Source: Gambelia wislizenii
Lineage: Eukaryota; Chordata; Lepidosauria; Squamata; Crotaphytidae
Assembly: GCA_030847615.1 (NCBI GenBank)
Contig: JAUMIR010000005.1
Location: forward strand, 58,183,001 to 58,247,000
Direction of reading: 5' to 3'
Length of the DNA stretch: 64,000 bases
In this document: one piece after another, positions 1-11,500 of the stretch
Layout: every line of letters starts with the position of its first letter
Numbering within the stretch: position 1 is the first letter of the stretch
Translations under genes and position numbers: made by a program
Notes under the pieces: generated by a model
Seen by the model: only the letters and a program-made list of their open reading frames with translations
Told to the model about the DNA's origin: nothing
The model's database searches: none

Positions 1-452
1 GAAAACAGCTGGAAAATTAATGCTGTCTTCTGTGCAAAAATCCATAAATGAATTTGGCACAGAATAAGCCTCAAACTGTGAATAGTACAGTTTTTGAAGA
101 CTTTCTCACAGCAGGAAGAAAACTGCTAACATTACTTGTTGCTTCCTTTGAGAACTAATTTTGCAAAGAATTGCATTCCTTGTGAAAATAAAATGCCTTT
201 CTCTTCTCTTATAGGCTGTTATAATGAAGAAAGCTTGTGCAGGGGGGGCATGTATAAATAAAAGGATGTATGCGTGCTCTAGAACTGAACATAAAATTCC
301 TGTGTCCCCCCCCTTTTTTTTTAACTGCCATCACCTTATGGGGGTAGTGAAAGGAGTCTGGTGTTTTCTCACTGCTTTGTTGCTTAGAAGTGGCAGTAGA
401 CTTTGAACTTTCATCTTAGCAGTTGTCAGGGTTACTATCTTGGTTTGTACTA
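1..452. other. No gene recognised
   Basis: AT-rich sequence with a short C/T homopolymer tract near 306-322. Short open frames only, with no recognisable domain or splice context. I see nothing to annotate here. Confidence 0.5.
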
Positions 453-1077
453 CAGGTATACCTCAGTTAATGAAGTGTTCCCAGGCCGTACTTCTTTAGC
501 AGAAAATTTGGTACCAGATGTAGAAATAATATGGAAAAACAGGGATAGGTTCCAACACCACAAAAAAGAAAAGTGGCTCAACGTGTTTCAGTAAACTTTT
601 TATTCAAAGCTAATCATATGAACATGTGAAATGAAACAACCAGGTCAGGTAAGCCTTGCATAAATAAACAAAAACATTTTGAATCTTCTACAAACCACTT
701 GAAAGCTCTCCCCCTTTCTTTCTGTTTTGCTCTTCACACACGCTCAGTAAGTGATTGGGGAGGAAGCTGTTTACCTTGCCTGTTGTATGTAAGCACAAAC
801 CCCTGCACTAAGATCACCCAAAGTAGAATTCCATTCTTTCCCAGGTCAACCGTTTTTTTATTGTTTACTGCAAAAGAGCTGTTGCAACACAAGACTGAAA
901 GTCTGTCTTTCTCCAGCCCTTGGTCACCATCTTTCCAATGCCAACGCTGCAAAAAACTTCCATCTAGACAGAAGACAAGAAACGAAAGGGGTAGGCTGGG
1001 ATGGGTTGGGATGCCATAAAAAGACTTTGTAAAAAGGAGCTTGTTAGTTGGAGGCTTTGTTAATGGAGGTATGCCTG
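453..1077. mobile_element. Tc1/mariner (Tigger-like) MITE, 625 bp
   Basis: The element begins CAGGTATACCTCAGTTAA and ends with the inverted match TTAATGGAGGTATGCCTG, flanked on both sides by the dinucleotide TA (451-452 and 1078-1079). TA duplication plus CAG...CTG ends is typical of the Tc1/mariner/pogo superfamily. No transposase frame is present, so it is non-autonomous. An internal stretch at about 600-685 recurs at 55083-55175, showing that the family is dispersed. Confidence 0.75.
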
Positions 1078-1380
1078 TATATGCTGGCAATTCAAAGTGC
1101 TTTGCCATGAATGGTTCCTAAGTGGTGTTCACACTCTTGGCTCTGTGCTATGTCTGGTTACCTATTTACCAGAAATCTCATCTGTTGATGTAGTGAGGAG
1201 TGGTGGAGGAGGAGTCTTTTGGCACTTAAGGATTAATAAATGTTTATTAATAAATTAATAAATGCGTCTTACCCCATCTCTTTTGTTGGTACTACATTCT
1301 TTGGCTGACTTCTGAGCTTTTGATTTAACTATGCTCACTCTACCCCTATCCCAGGTCTGCCTATTTTTGCTTTTAGAACT

Positions 1381-1700
1381 GGCTATTTGCTACCAGGATA
1401 GCAATTTGTTGTTGTTGCTGTTGTTTGCTATCAAGTTGACTCTGACTTTTGGTGATCTGATGAATGAGAGACCTCCAAGAGCCCTGGTCGTCAACTGCCC
1501 TGCTCAGTTCTTGCAAACTCAGGGCTGTGGCTTCCTGGATTGAATCAGCCAACCTGCGTTGCAATATCCCTCTTTTCCTACTGCCTTCCACTTTATTGAG
1601 CTTAACCACCTTTTCCCATTGATTAGCACTGTCTCATGACATGTCCGAAGTATGAAAGCCTCAGTTTAGTCATCTTGGCTTCTAGTGTGAGCAACTACAG
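1381..1700 (-). repeat. Dispersed repeat, probable LINE 3' ORF remnant
   Basis: The - strand reads as a degraded C-terminal peptide with the segment WRSLIHQITKSQSQLDS followed by a glutamine run from a (CAA)n tract. That peptide pattern resembles the C-terminus of an RTE/R4-type LINE frame seen widely in vertebrate genomes; this assignment is from memory and the clade is uncertain. There is no intact frame. The preceding 300 bases (1078-1380) hold only an AT-rich tract of TTAATAAA units near 1230-1262. Confidence 0.4.
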
Positions 1701-1802
1701 CAGTGTAATGGTAATGCTATGTTGATATCACATTTTATTCTACTACTTTGTAAAGTTTGTTATCAATCCTTTTTCTTCCTAAAAAAACAAAGATAGTTAC
1801 GT

Positions 1803-2584
1803 TGTTAGTGTACCCTACTACCCCTCCCTGCGAGACTCCGTAACTGGACATATTGGACACTTTTCGGAGTTACATTGGCTTAGGCAGACTGAAGGTCAGT
1901 CGAAGGTCACGATGACCTGAGATGTGTCTAGAAATATAATGGTGGGCTAATCCTTTCTTCCAGCTCTGGGCATTTGAAGCAATAATTCAATCAAGCAATC
2001 AAGTGACCATTCTCATTCCATACCCTACAGAAATCTCTCCTCACATCCTCTTTTGCCCTGCCTTACGAGATTGTCAAAAGCCCATCCATGTTCTCTCTCT
2101 CTGCAATTAAAGCAATCAGTTGAGTTTTGGTCTCTTTTGTCTATTCTGTGGGAGAGCCATCTAAGCTTTGTTATTACCAATTCACCCCTTCAAGGTATGT
2201 AATAGAGTATAAATATTAGAGTCCCAACAATAGCAAGGTGTGACACAGCAGAGGTGAGATACGGTCAGACCTCGTCACTCTATTCTTTGCTGTGCCACCC
2301 TCAGACGCTAGTCTGAATATTTTCGCTGCATGGAACTCTCTCGTCTTTGACACTGGTAACTATCACCCTATCTTCCCAAACCCCTCTCTCTTTCTCTCTA
2401 TTCACCCTTTCTGCCTTACTCTGCTATAGTCTTGTATGGTTTGTAAGATTGTATGTTGTGTATGTTAGTTTACTTTCTGTATTATTCCAATAAAATACTT
2501 TATTTTACTTTAACTGGAGCCTCCTCTACAGTTAGTACTGGTATACATAGGTGAAAAGATCCCTGAAGTTACCCTTCTCTCACA
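1803..2584 (+). mobile_element. Solo LTR, family A, 782 bp
   Basis: It starts TGTTAG and ends CTCACA (TG...CA). A polyadenylation signal (AATAAA) lies near 2489. The same sequence recurs inverted at 11501-12337, with both ends matching, and the 3' part recurs again at 49919-50319. No gag or pol frames adjoin it and no convincing target duplication remains, so it looks like an old solo LTR of a retrotransposon or endogenous retrovirus. Confidence 0.7.
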
Positions 2585-4005
2585 GACTCCTATCTGAGCT
2601 AATAATTCCCCCAAATATTAAAGGAGGTTTTGGCATCATGGGTGACTCTAAAGTGCCCCCAGCTCTTATGGTAACAATGTTGTCCATAAGACAATGTCCA
2701 AAATCTCATATTAGAGCAATAGCTTTACTAGTCCAACCCAAAGATCACAAACAGTATTCATGTATTTGAAACCTCCAGATTTTTAACCAGTTTCCACCAA
2801 GCAGGTGCAACTCAGGGACAGAATCACATTGTTATGTTGTGCTCTAAAAAAAAGGTGCTAAAAGATTCTTTGTTGGTTTTGGTCCCACACCTACTCTTCC
2901 AAAATGCATCACCAATGACAAAACTTAATGAAAACAGTTTCTTCCCCCACCCCCGGGTATAATGGATGTAGTCAGTATTGCTGTGAAAACTGGTAAATAT
3001 TTTTAAAAAACTGATAAATATAAAGATAAAAATGATCAATATTATAATTTATCCAGAGGTGCATCTACAATATTTGATTCCAACCAATATTTATATCACC
3101 AAAGGAGAAAGCAGAAATTAAAAGATGAGAGTTCCACAAAGCACTGTCACTATAGTTATACATATTTTCCTTGAAAGACATAGAAACAACGTCATGTATG
3201 TCTGCAACTAAAATGTGTGGATGGGCATTATCAAAAGAAGACAGCTCTATCTGTGGGCTGATTCTGACACTACACTTCCCTCCTTGCTTGTGGTTTTAAA
3301 ACCACTGTATTTCACTTGGCTTTGCATGCTAATTCCAAAGAGGGTCAAAGGATATTACAGTACATCTTATTATCCAAATGAAAGCACTGAGCCAATTTAT
3401 TAAACTCCACTTATGAACTTCAAAGAGACTTAAACATCCTTCTTAAAAAGAAGAAAAGAAGATATTGCAAAAGACAGAGTTGGGGATCCACCACAGTGAA
3501 GAAAAAGAAAAGAAAGGAAGAAGCAGCAAAGAAAATGTTTCCCTCTTACTGTCACAAGCAGCAGCATGCATTTTGTTTTCCTTGAGCCTTGAATTAAAGC
3601 AACTGAAAATAGCTGAACTGGTGCATACTGACAATATCATAGAATGCCAGAGGCCTGAAATGACCTCTTGGTTGCTAGGTTGGTTTTGCAACCAAGGCTG
3701 CAGACCATGTCATGGCACGGAGACAAAGATTTTCTTCATTCTAGCAACATTTTGCTAGCCAATAGGAGAGTGTCATTGGCAAATTCCAAAGTCACAGCCT
3801 CAATAATGGATGCATGTTTTCAGGGATTAAAAAGGATTATATGGGTTTAAAAGGGCCTTTTTCTGAAGGCAAACAGCTTGTAACAGTTCTAATTATATTA
3901 TCTATGACAGAAAGGTTCAGAATCAAGTATAAATCCCCTCATATTCTGGGTTACTTGGTAATTTATATAAAAATTTAGATGTGGGTTAAAAATGTAGACA
4001 TAGGC
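2585..4005. other. No feature recognised
   Basis: About 1.4 kb of AT-rich sequence. Several short open frames overlap on both strands near 3443-3850, but none has a domain, codon bias or splice setting that would support a gene. Confidence 0.45.
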
Positions 4006-4216
4006 CTCTTTCACACTGCACAATTGTAGCACTTTGGTACCACTTTAACTGTCATTGCTGTATTCTACTGAATCCTTGCCTTGTAATTTGGGGAGGCACT
4101 AGAACTCTATGTCAGAAAATTCTAAATAGTTCACGAAACTACAAATTCCAAGATTCCATGGGATGCAGCCACAGCAATTAAAGTTATATCGAAGTGCTAT
4201 AATTGTGTAATGTGAA
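4006..4216. mobile_element. hAT-type foldback MITE
   Basis: The two ends are inverted copies: TTTCACACTGCACAATTGTA at the left pairs with the right end around 4185-4216, and the inner part (CCACTTTAACTG against the match near 4176) continues the pairing. No transposase is encoded. A similar family is common in lizard genomes; the hAT assignment is from memory. Confidence 0.6.
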
Positions 4217-4530
4217 CAAGATGATTAATCCACCAATGCAATATTTATTGTACAGTATATAGCCAGTGTCCAACAGGATTGTTCTACCAACAGATCTGCC
4301 TCCATCTGTGGGAGCAGGGCAGTATTCCCTATAGCACCCATATTCCTGCAAAATTTGCCCCTGGTGGCTGGGAAATCCTCTAACTTTTGGGGCAGCATGG
4401 TAGGCTACAGAAAGAGGGGTAGAATCTCTTGATGCTAATAGAAAGATATGGCTGTGGATTTAGGCCTATATTTTAGACTGGTAAAGAGCCTATCAGCCTG
4501 ACAGGAGTATTATAGTTGTGGTACCTTAAA

Positions 4531-4738
4531 CTTGTTGTTGTGTCGTTTCCAACCTATGGGAACCTATCATGGGGTTTTCTTGGTAAGATTTGTTCCAAGT
4601 GGGCTTGCCTTTGCTTGTCTCTGAAGGTGAGAAAGTGTGATTTGCCTAAGGTCATCCAGTAGGTTGCCATGGCCGAGTGGGGATTCAAACCCTGGTCTCC
4701 AGAGTCTCCATAGTCCAATACTTAACCCACTACATCAT
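4531..4738 (-). mobile_element. tRNA-derived SINE (Sauria/ACA type)
   Basis: On the - strand the element begins with a tRNA-like head. The B box is visible as CCAGGGTTTGAATCCCC (complement at 4679-4695), and the unrelated body contains the complement of AACCTATCATGGGGTTTTC. A second copy lies at 58168-58372. tRNA-headed SINEs of this kind are widespread in squamates. The copy is diverged and presumably inactive. Confidence 0.8.
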
Positions 4739-4870
4739 TCTGGTTGTACTATCCTTCAACTAGTCTCCCTGTAGTTTGAGATTGCTTCATTTCCCAGCAT
4801 GTAATGGCAGATGCTTCAGGAGAACATACTTCTTGTACTAAACTAGGAAGTAATTATCTCCTCCAACTCT

Positions 4871-4894
4871 GTTTGTTTGTTTGTTTGTTTGTTT
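4871..4894 (+). repeat. (GTTT)n microsatellite
   Basis: Six uninterrupted GTTT units. Confidence 0.95.
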
Positions 4895-5434
4895 CAATGG
4901 CAAGCTGGTTGCTGCTATGCATACAGCACATAGTTGAAGCATGGAAATCACTGTCACAGCATATTGTGATGGCCACCAGTTTATATGGTTTCCAAAACAG
5001 ATTTGGCAAAATAATGCAAGATAAGGCTAGTCATGATGGCTCTAATCATCAGGTTTGGAAACAAAGTAACTTAGAATATCATTTGTTGATGAGCAATAAT
5101 GGAAAAGGCTGCTTGTAGGGTTCTCAGTGACATGAGGCATGCCTAGATGGGCAATTTACCCTGTTTCATCTCCATTTTAGAGCCCTGCAGTCCTGACAAT
5201 GCAGGGCTTTTGACCTGTTTTGTTTCTGGGCAGTCCTCATAACTCCCAGTGCAAAGGGAAGTGGGGTAAGGCCCGTTACACAATTTTAAAATAATACCTG
5301 TTTAAATCTGGTCCCACTGGCAAAAAACAGATTGGGCCCCATGTGACCACAGGATCCCATACAGGCATGCCAGCCCTTTACTACAGCTGCCATCCATGCC
5401 ACTCTTCCATAGCCAGGAAGGAGTCCCACAGTCT

Positions 5435-5640
5435 ATCTCCTGGATAGACTGGAGAGCTGGGCCAAAGCTAACAAAATGAAATTCAATATGGAGAAATGTA
5501 AGGTACTGCACTTAGGGAGGAAAAACGAAATGCATAGATATAGGATGGGGGAGACATGGCTGAATGAGACTACGTGCGAAAGGGATCTAGGAGTCCTAGT
5601 AGACCACAAGTTGAACATGAGTCAAAAGTGTGATGCAAAA
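5435..5640 (+). mobile_element. CR1 LINE internal fragment
   Basis: The + frame includes MKFNMEKCKVLHLGRKN followed by a segment with WLNETTCERDLGVLVDHKLN. Both match the region just after the reverse transcriptase catalytic motif of CR1 LINEs, and both match the larger CR1 at 35571-37600. The fragment is truncated on both sides. Confidence 0.85.
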
Positions 5641-5678
5641 TCCTGGATCCCACCAGGGATCCCATACTGGAGATCCCA

Positions 5679-5804
5679 TACTGGAGAAATACTCAACATT
5701 CTCCAATATCCCTGTCTTGGACAAAATAATACCAAAATAACACCACAGGCATAGAATCTTGTCAAAGAGAGGGATATTGGAGAGTGTTGGGTATTTCTCA
5801 AGTA
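5679..5804. repeat. Hairpin-forming inverted repeat
   Basis: Arms of about 40 nt at 5679-5720 and 5763-5804 (GGGATATTGGAGA on the right against its complement on the left) surround a 42-nt spacer. It follows directly after the CR1 fragment and may be a tiny MITE. A threefold tandem repeat of AGTAAAAATGTTGAGAA follows at 5829-5882. Confidence 0.55.
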
Positions 5805-5884
5805 TGGTGGGTTCAAGGTTTACCCCAGAGTAAAAATGTTGAGAAAGAGTAAAAATGTTGAGAAATGTAAAAATGTTGAGAAAG

Positions 5885-6830
5885 GCTGATCTAGATCCAT
5901 TTTAGTCTGGCTTCAGGCCTGGCTATGGGACAAAGATAGCTTTGGTTGCTTTGATGGATGACCTATGCCAGGAACTAGACAGGGGGAGTGTGTGCCTGTT
6001 GGTTCTGCTGGATGTCTTGGTGGCTTTAAGTACCAATCATGGTATTCTTCTGGGACACCTTGCTGGATGGGACTTGGAGATACTTCTTTACAGAGGTTCC
6101 AGTCCTTGGAGGAAGAAACTCAGAAGCCAATGCTGGTGGATGCCTCTGACAACCTGACCATTGTGAGATCCTGCAGGGCTTGATTTCCCCCTGCCCCTTA
6201 TGCATGAAACAGCAGGGGGACATTAATTGGTATTTGGAGGTTCAAGTGTCACCAATGTGCCCATGACACCCAACTCTCTTTCTCCTTTCCATCTGATTTC
6301 AAGGAACCAATTTCAGTATTAAACCAGTGTCCGTTGTCAGCAATGGATTAGATGTGAGTGGACAAATTGAAGCTTAATGCAGACAAGAGAAAGGTACTCC
6401 TTGTCAATCAAAAGGCAAGTCAGGGAAAATGATACAGCCTGTGCTGGATGGAGACACTCCCCCTGAAGACACAGGTTATGTTTGGATGTACTTCTGGATG
6501 CAGCCCCAAGTTTTGACAGTGACCAGAAGTGTGTTTGCCCAGTTAAAATGAGTGTATCAGCTGTATCTGCTCCTGGAATTATCAAATGTAACCACAGTAA
6601 CACATGCCTTGGTTACATTCCATTTGGATTGCTGCAATGTACTCTGCATGGTGTTGCTTTTGGAAATTGTTTGGAAACTTTAGCAGGTCAACATGCTAAA
6701 ATGCCTATCATTAGGTCTGAGTTGGGCATCTTTAGTTGGTTCAGTGGCCAATTCTCTTCCACCTAGAACCTGCCACAGGCCATGATGCATAGCACTGCTT
6801 TAACTGCCAGAATTTGCTTGCAGAAATTCA
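5885..6830 (+). mobile_element. L2 LINE reverse transcriptase remnant
   Basis: Broken + strand frames keep the L2 order. First a QSGFRPGYGT-like motif in the nucleotide sequence at 5907-5935, then LDRGSVCLLVLLD with a HGILLGHLAG segment (about 5973-6063). A degraded form of the YADDTQL catalytic motif lies at about 6264-6285, and the KLNADK segment near 6372-6387. Frameshifts and stops are frequent. It is an old inactive copy, truncated at both ends. Confidence 0.75.
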
Positions 6831-6874
6831 GAAACCTGTGGTCATATGTTTTAAGTTTATATATTTATACTGTA

Positions 6875-7091
6875 CAGTGGGTTCTTGGTATCCACTGGGG
6901 GTTGGTTCCAGGACTCCCTATGGATGCTAAAATCTGTTGATGCTCAATTCCCATTATATACAATAGCATAGTAAAATGATGTCCCTTATATAAAATGGTT
7001 TGCTTTTTGGAATTCTTAAATAAAAAATATTTTCAAGCTGTAGATAGTTGAATCCATGGATACAGAACCTGTGGATATGGATGGTCAACTC
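6875..7091. mobile_element. Tigger/MER2-like MITE, 217 bp
   Basis: It is flanked by TA at 6873-6874 and 7092-7093. The left end reads CAGTGGGTTCTTGGTATCC and the right end is its decayed complement. The internal GGGGGTTGGTTCCAGGACTC segment resembles Tigger1/MER2 of mammals; that resemblance is from memory. No transposase is present. Confidence 0.75.
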
Positions 7092-8842
7092 TATCAGAAA
7101 AAAAGTGTGCCTTGTTCAAAAGAACTGTGCTTCCAGAGACACAATTTTCTTTGTCTAACCACAAAACTGAGTTGCTTTTAAAATAATTTTAGTGCCAAAA
7201 TGAATAAGCAGTGGGACAGCAAAATAGTGGGAGTTGCAAAAGAGTAGGGCCACATTCTGCCTATAAACAGAATGTTACCCCACACATTAAACTGAGACAG
7301 CTGCCTCAGTCCACAGATGTTGGGAGAAAGTAGTGACATTCCAGGCTGCTTTGTCTAAACAACCCAGCTGCCCTGCACTGTGAATCTCTCCCACTTTGAA
7401 CTCCCTGGTTTTGTATGCGTTGGTTCCATCCTTTGCCTCAGGAGTGGTGGAGGACAATATCCCTTCCAAATGTTCAAGTATGTTTCAACTGTCAGTCCAG
7501 CCAGTTTCTGTATGTGGGGTGGAGATGGAGTGTCATCTTGTCCTTTGTCTCAGGCAGCAATTGTCTTGGGATAGTCCTTTTGAGCACAGTTTATTTTTTG
7601 GCTATTGAAATTTTCATATACAGTCTTCCCATGACGCATAAGAGCTACGACTTACCACACTCCTAGCTTCTAGATATACTGGAGATATTAAATTGCTGGA
7701 AATCATAAGTGTAGAAACACTATGAGATGCAAATGGGAAGCTTTGGAGAAAGTTACATCAATTGCATCTCACTTTGGATTCTCTAGTAACACCCACAAAA
7801 TAGCCTTCATGAAGATGTTGATAGAAATGTCCAGTTTCAGTGAGAGTCAATCTTAGTCACATTTAAGTGCCACTGCAACCAATGCAAACCCTATTTCCAA
7901 ACAATAGCTGGGATTTAAAGAGAGGTGTTTTAGAAGTTTGAATAGCAGAGCAACTATGTCATGTCACAATGCATTCCATTTTCAAAAGTGATTTGCTGTG
8001 TGGTGTGAAGACTACTGTTAAGCCCTCCTAAATATGAGGAACTGATTTAACATAGCTTTATTTATACTGGCCAATTAATTTAGAAGAGAGGGTTAAGGTA
8101 TAATAGTATTATAGAATGCGTGAGTTTCCTCATAATAGATAGAGTGGGGCAGGGAACAGCAAATCCATTTGTGCTTCCTGCATCTAAACAGCAGAGGTCT
8201 CTATCAATATGTTCTTTCTGCACATTCCTCAATATATGGTATTTTTTGTTATTTCTTCCACCTAAACTGCTACCTAAATGAACGCTGTCAAGGATACGTT
8301 AAGCTCCTTTAAAAGTAAAAAAGGTGATTTTAATGTAATTTTAACCCAATATTCATTAGTATCCGAGATAGATATTTTGCATATATATCTGGAATCTGAA
8401 CTGAAACATTTGCTAAATTGTGGGTTTGGAGAGAGGAGTTTGGACTATTGTCAGCGTGCTGTTTTGCTGTCTAATATGATTGCCCATATATTATGTTGCC
8501 TATTTATGCCTTACAATGCAAAAGGTTCTAGTAATGCTGATGCTTTGCATTACAGACCTTTTGTGATTCAACAGTATGCACTTTATTCACAAATAAGTTA
8601 CACTATGTTCAGCAATGTTCACTCCCAAAGAAGCATACACAAGACTGCAGTTCTGGTAAATTTATTGTACCTGCAGTGGGCTACTTCATTGCTATGAAAT
8701 GGAGACAGTGGTTCACACTGCAATTGAGATTTTAAAACATAGATGACAGGATGGACTTAGCTTAAAGCCATCTTTTCATAATAAGTATGAAGAGATTGTA
8801 TAGACTTTGGGCTAGATCCAAACATTTAACTACAGAAAATGT
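7092..8842. other. No gene recognised; one 139-codon open frame
   Basis: AT-rich sequence without a repeat family I can name. The + frame 8278-8697 is open for 139 codons from an ATG. Its product has no signal peptide, membrane segment or domain I recognise, no splice sites define it as an exon, and its composition is that of the surrounding AT-rich DNA. I regard it as a chance frame unless homologues exist. Confidence 0.4.
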
Positions 8843-9427
8843 TCAAAGCCATAGCCGTGTTAGTCTGAATCAGTATGCAAATCTTGTAGCACCTTTGAGA
8901 GTGACGAGAGAAAGAAATTTGTAGTGTCTCTTTCTTGTGGGTTTGAGCAGATGCTATTGTATCAGAGGACTTTGCTGTAAACTATGGATTTAGTAATGTG
9001 TTCAAGGTAGAAACCGGAGACATGTAAGTACGTATAATGGTTGGTGAGTTTGTGATATAGTGTGGTGCTTAGATATTCATTGTATAGTTTATGGTGGTGT
9101 CCAGAAAGTGAACTTGTTTTGCTGATAGTTCCAAGCTGAGACTGATGGTAGGCTGGAAGTGTAGAAATTCTGGTAGAATGTCTGGAGTGCTACACATACT
9201 TACATACCTCCAGTTGCATCTCCTCAGACCCACAAGACAGGGACCCCAAATTCATGGAATTACGACAAGCATTCCTCAAGCTACATTATTCACCATATGA
9301 AGTTAAAAAAACACACACCCCCAAACAAATCAACAAAGCAAGCCTTGTACCCATGATTAATCTATTACACAACAGAAAGACAGGACATGGCAGAATCCCA
9401 CTAGTGTCACATACAGCTCCCAATTGA

Positions 9428-9752
9428 GGACTTTTTCAGACGTTGATTTACCACGTCAGAAAGCTCATAGCACTTGTGATGCTGCTGCGTGGCAGGGGGC
9501 TCGTTTTGTACAGCGCTGTTTCAGTTCCACGAGAGATTGGAGGCAGCCACGCCATATTTGGCCATTTTTTATTCACAGGCAACTTCCGTGAGTAAAAAAT
9601 GGCCAAATATGGCGCGGCTGCCTCCAATCTCTCGCAGAACTGAAACAGTGATTTCGGTAGGGGGACGGTGTCGTATGAAACAGGGCTCCTGCCATGTAGC
9701 AAAGTTGTGTTACGAGCCTTCTGGCGCAGCAAATCAACATCCGAAAAAGTCC
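9428..9752. mobile_element. Palindromic MITE, 325 bp, 3-bp target duplication
   Basis: The whole element is one imperfect palindrome. It starts GGACTTTTTCAGACGTTGAT, and the right end is the complement. The arms pair almost to the centre near 9590, where the two copies of GGCCAAATATGGCG-type sequence face each other. TGA at 9425-9427 and 9753-9755 flanks it, and removing the element restores the Penelope-like reading around it. A 3-bp duplication fits PIF/Harbinger or CACTA-like transposition; the superfamily is not settled. It encodes nothing. Confidence 0.75.
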
Positions 9753-10499
9753 TGAAACCAGTCAAATGTATCATCAATGAATTACAAACTATTCTGGACA
9801 ACAATGCTGCACCCTTAAAGGCTCCTGGTGGCAGGCCTTTACTTGCCTACAGACAGCCTCTCAATCTCAAACAGTTACTTATCTACAGGAGGACACAGAA
9901 CCTGGATAAAGAGATGGGTACCAGACCTTGCCACAAACCCAGATGCCAACTCTGCCCACACATCTACTCAGGAAGTGCCATCACAGGACCTAATAGCATC
10001 AGCCACAATATTAGAGGCGCTTTCTGTTGCTCATTGACATTCATATGACATTCTCTGTCAACAAATGCCTTTCAGCACTCTACACTGGGCAAACAGGGCA
10101 GTCTCTGCAACAGAGGATAAACGGATATAAATCTGACATTATGAATGGGAATACACAAACATCAGTTGCAGAACACGTTAATATTTCTTGGACCTCAGAA
10201 TAGCAGTCCTTGAACAAAAAAACTACAAAGGAAGATCAGAAAGATAACAGCAGAACTGGAATATATCCACAAACTCCAGTCCATCATCAGTGGGTTGAAA
10301 AGAGATATATGGTGTCCTGGTACACTATACATATTATAATACTAGTTACACCCCACCCCTATGAGGGCTCTCTTGGCCAGTTTATCACATCTCCTTTCTG
10401 ATTCCCAGCCAGCATCATACTACACCCAAAAACACCCTCCATCACTCATATATTTATCTATTCACATCGGCTTTAGGCAATATGAATAGGGCTGCCCAT

Positions 10500-11044
10500 T
10501 AGTTTCTGGGCCCAGTACAAGGTGTTGGTTATCACCTTTAAAGCCCTAAATGGCTTGGATCCAACCTATCTTTGGGACCATCTCCTTCCATATAATCCAT
10601 GCACAAAGGGCCTCTGGGAGGAATCTGCTACAACCTTTAAAAACTAGGCTCTCTTTGACCTCCCAGAGGACCTTTTCGGCTGTTGCTCCCAGATTATGGC
10701 ACGGCCTGCTGGGTGAGATCCGTCATATTACCACCTTAAATAGTTTTAAAAAACTCTTGAGACAGATCTCTTCTGGCGGGCCTTTCCTGAATAGATACCC
10801 GGCCATCAGAAAGAAAAATCTAATTTAGCCCGATCCAGATACAACTATTTTTATTGTTCGTTTTTAGTATTTATTAGGTATGTTTTAAATTTTTTGAATT
10901 ATTTAATTCTATTTTAGGGGTGGGTGGGATGGAGGGTCTCGAATGTATATTTTAAATGCTGTAAGCTGCCCCGATTGCGTTTTGTAGAGGGGCGGGATAC
11001 AAATAAATTATTATTATTATTATTATTATCATCATCATCATCTT
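10500..11044 (+). mobile_element. L2 LINE 3' end
   Basis: The + frame at about 10530-10825 gives the L2 C-terminal pattern (ALNGLDPTYLWDHLL-like reading, then RTFSAVAPRLWHGLL and a closing LKKLL-like helix). A 3' UTR and a terminal (TTA)n/(TCA)n microsatellite at 11010-11042 follow, as expected for reptile L2 tails. It is 5' truncated and sits inside the Penelope-like element. Confidence 0.75.
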
Positions 11045-11500
11045 CGCTCCTTACTTTGTCCCCCAACTGAACTTCCAGCTGAACTTGTTACCTCATTACC
11101 ATACTCACAATTTTCACATATCTATTGCTAGTCACACATACAGCCTGCTCATAAAGGTCTGTTTCTAGGCACTTTAGTCCATGCATCAGATGAAGCAGAC
11201 TACAAAAGCTTATGCTACCAACTTTTCACTCAGTTTCAAAGGTGCTACAAGATCCCTTTGCATAACAAAACATTTTGTGCATCTTAAATACTAGCAAAAT
11301 CCATTTGCAATATGCTTTTGAGGACTAGAGCTCACTTAATTCATTTGCTGAATTCAGCAATTGCCTGAGAAAGTTAATGCCGTATAAATATGCGTAAGTT
11401 TGTAGAGTGCTCTTGTTGCTCTAAGAGATGGCGGGTGCTTTGAGACCTACCTGTAATATCAAAATCTAGATGGGGGAATTATTAACTCAAACAGTATGTC

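Larger units (their letters stand above)
8843..11275 (+). mobile_element. Penelope-like retroelement remnant with GIY-YIG domain
   Basis: Penelope-like elements encode a reverse transcriptase followed by a GIY-YIG endonuclease. Here the + strand reads through a degraded RT C-terminus (about 9190-9425). A linker follows with GGRPLLAYRQPLNLKQLL and the cysteine motif TRPCHKPRCQLCPHI (about 9830-9965), then the GIY-YIG signature LYTGQTGQSLQQRING (about 10081-10130). Terminal segments of the kind GCCATAGCCGTGTTAGTCTG (about 8852) and CATCAGATGAAGCAGACTAC (about 11183) mark the ends. The part at about 8990-9180 looks inverted relative to the rest. Frames are broken by stops and by two nested insertions (9428-9752 and 10500-11044). 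Confidence 0.72.
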
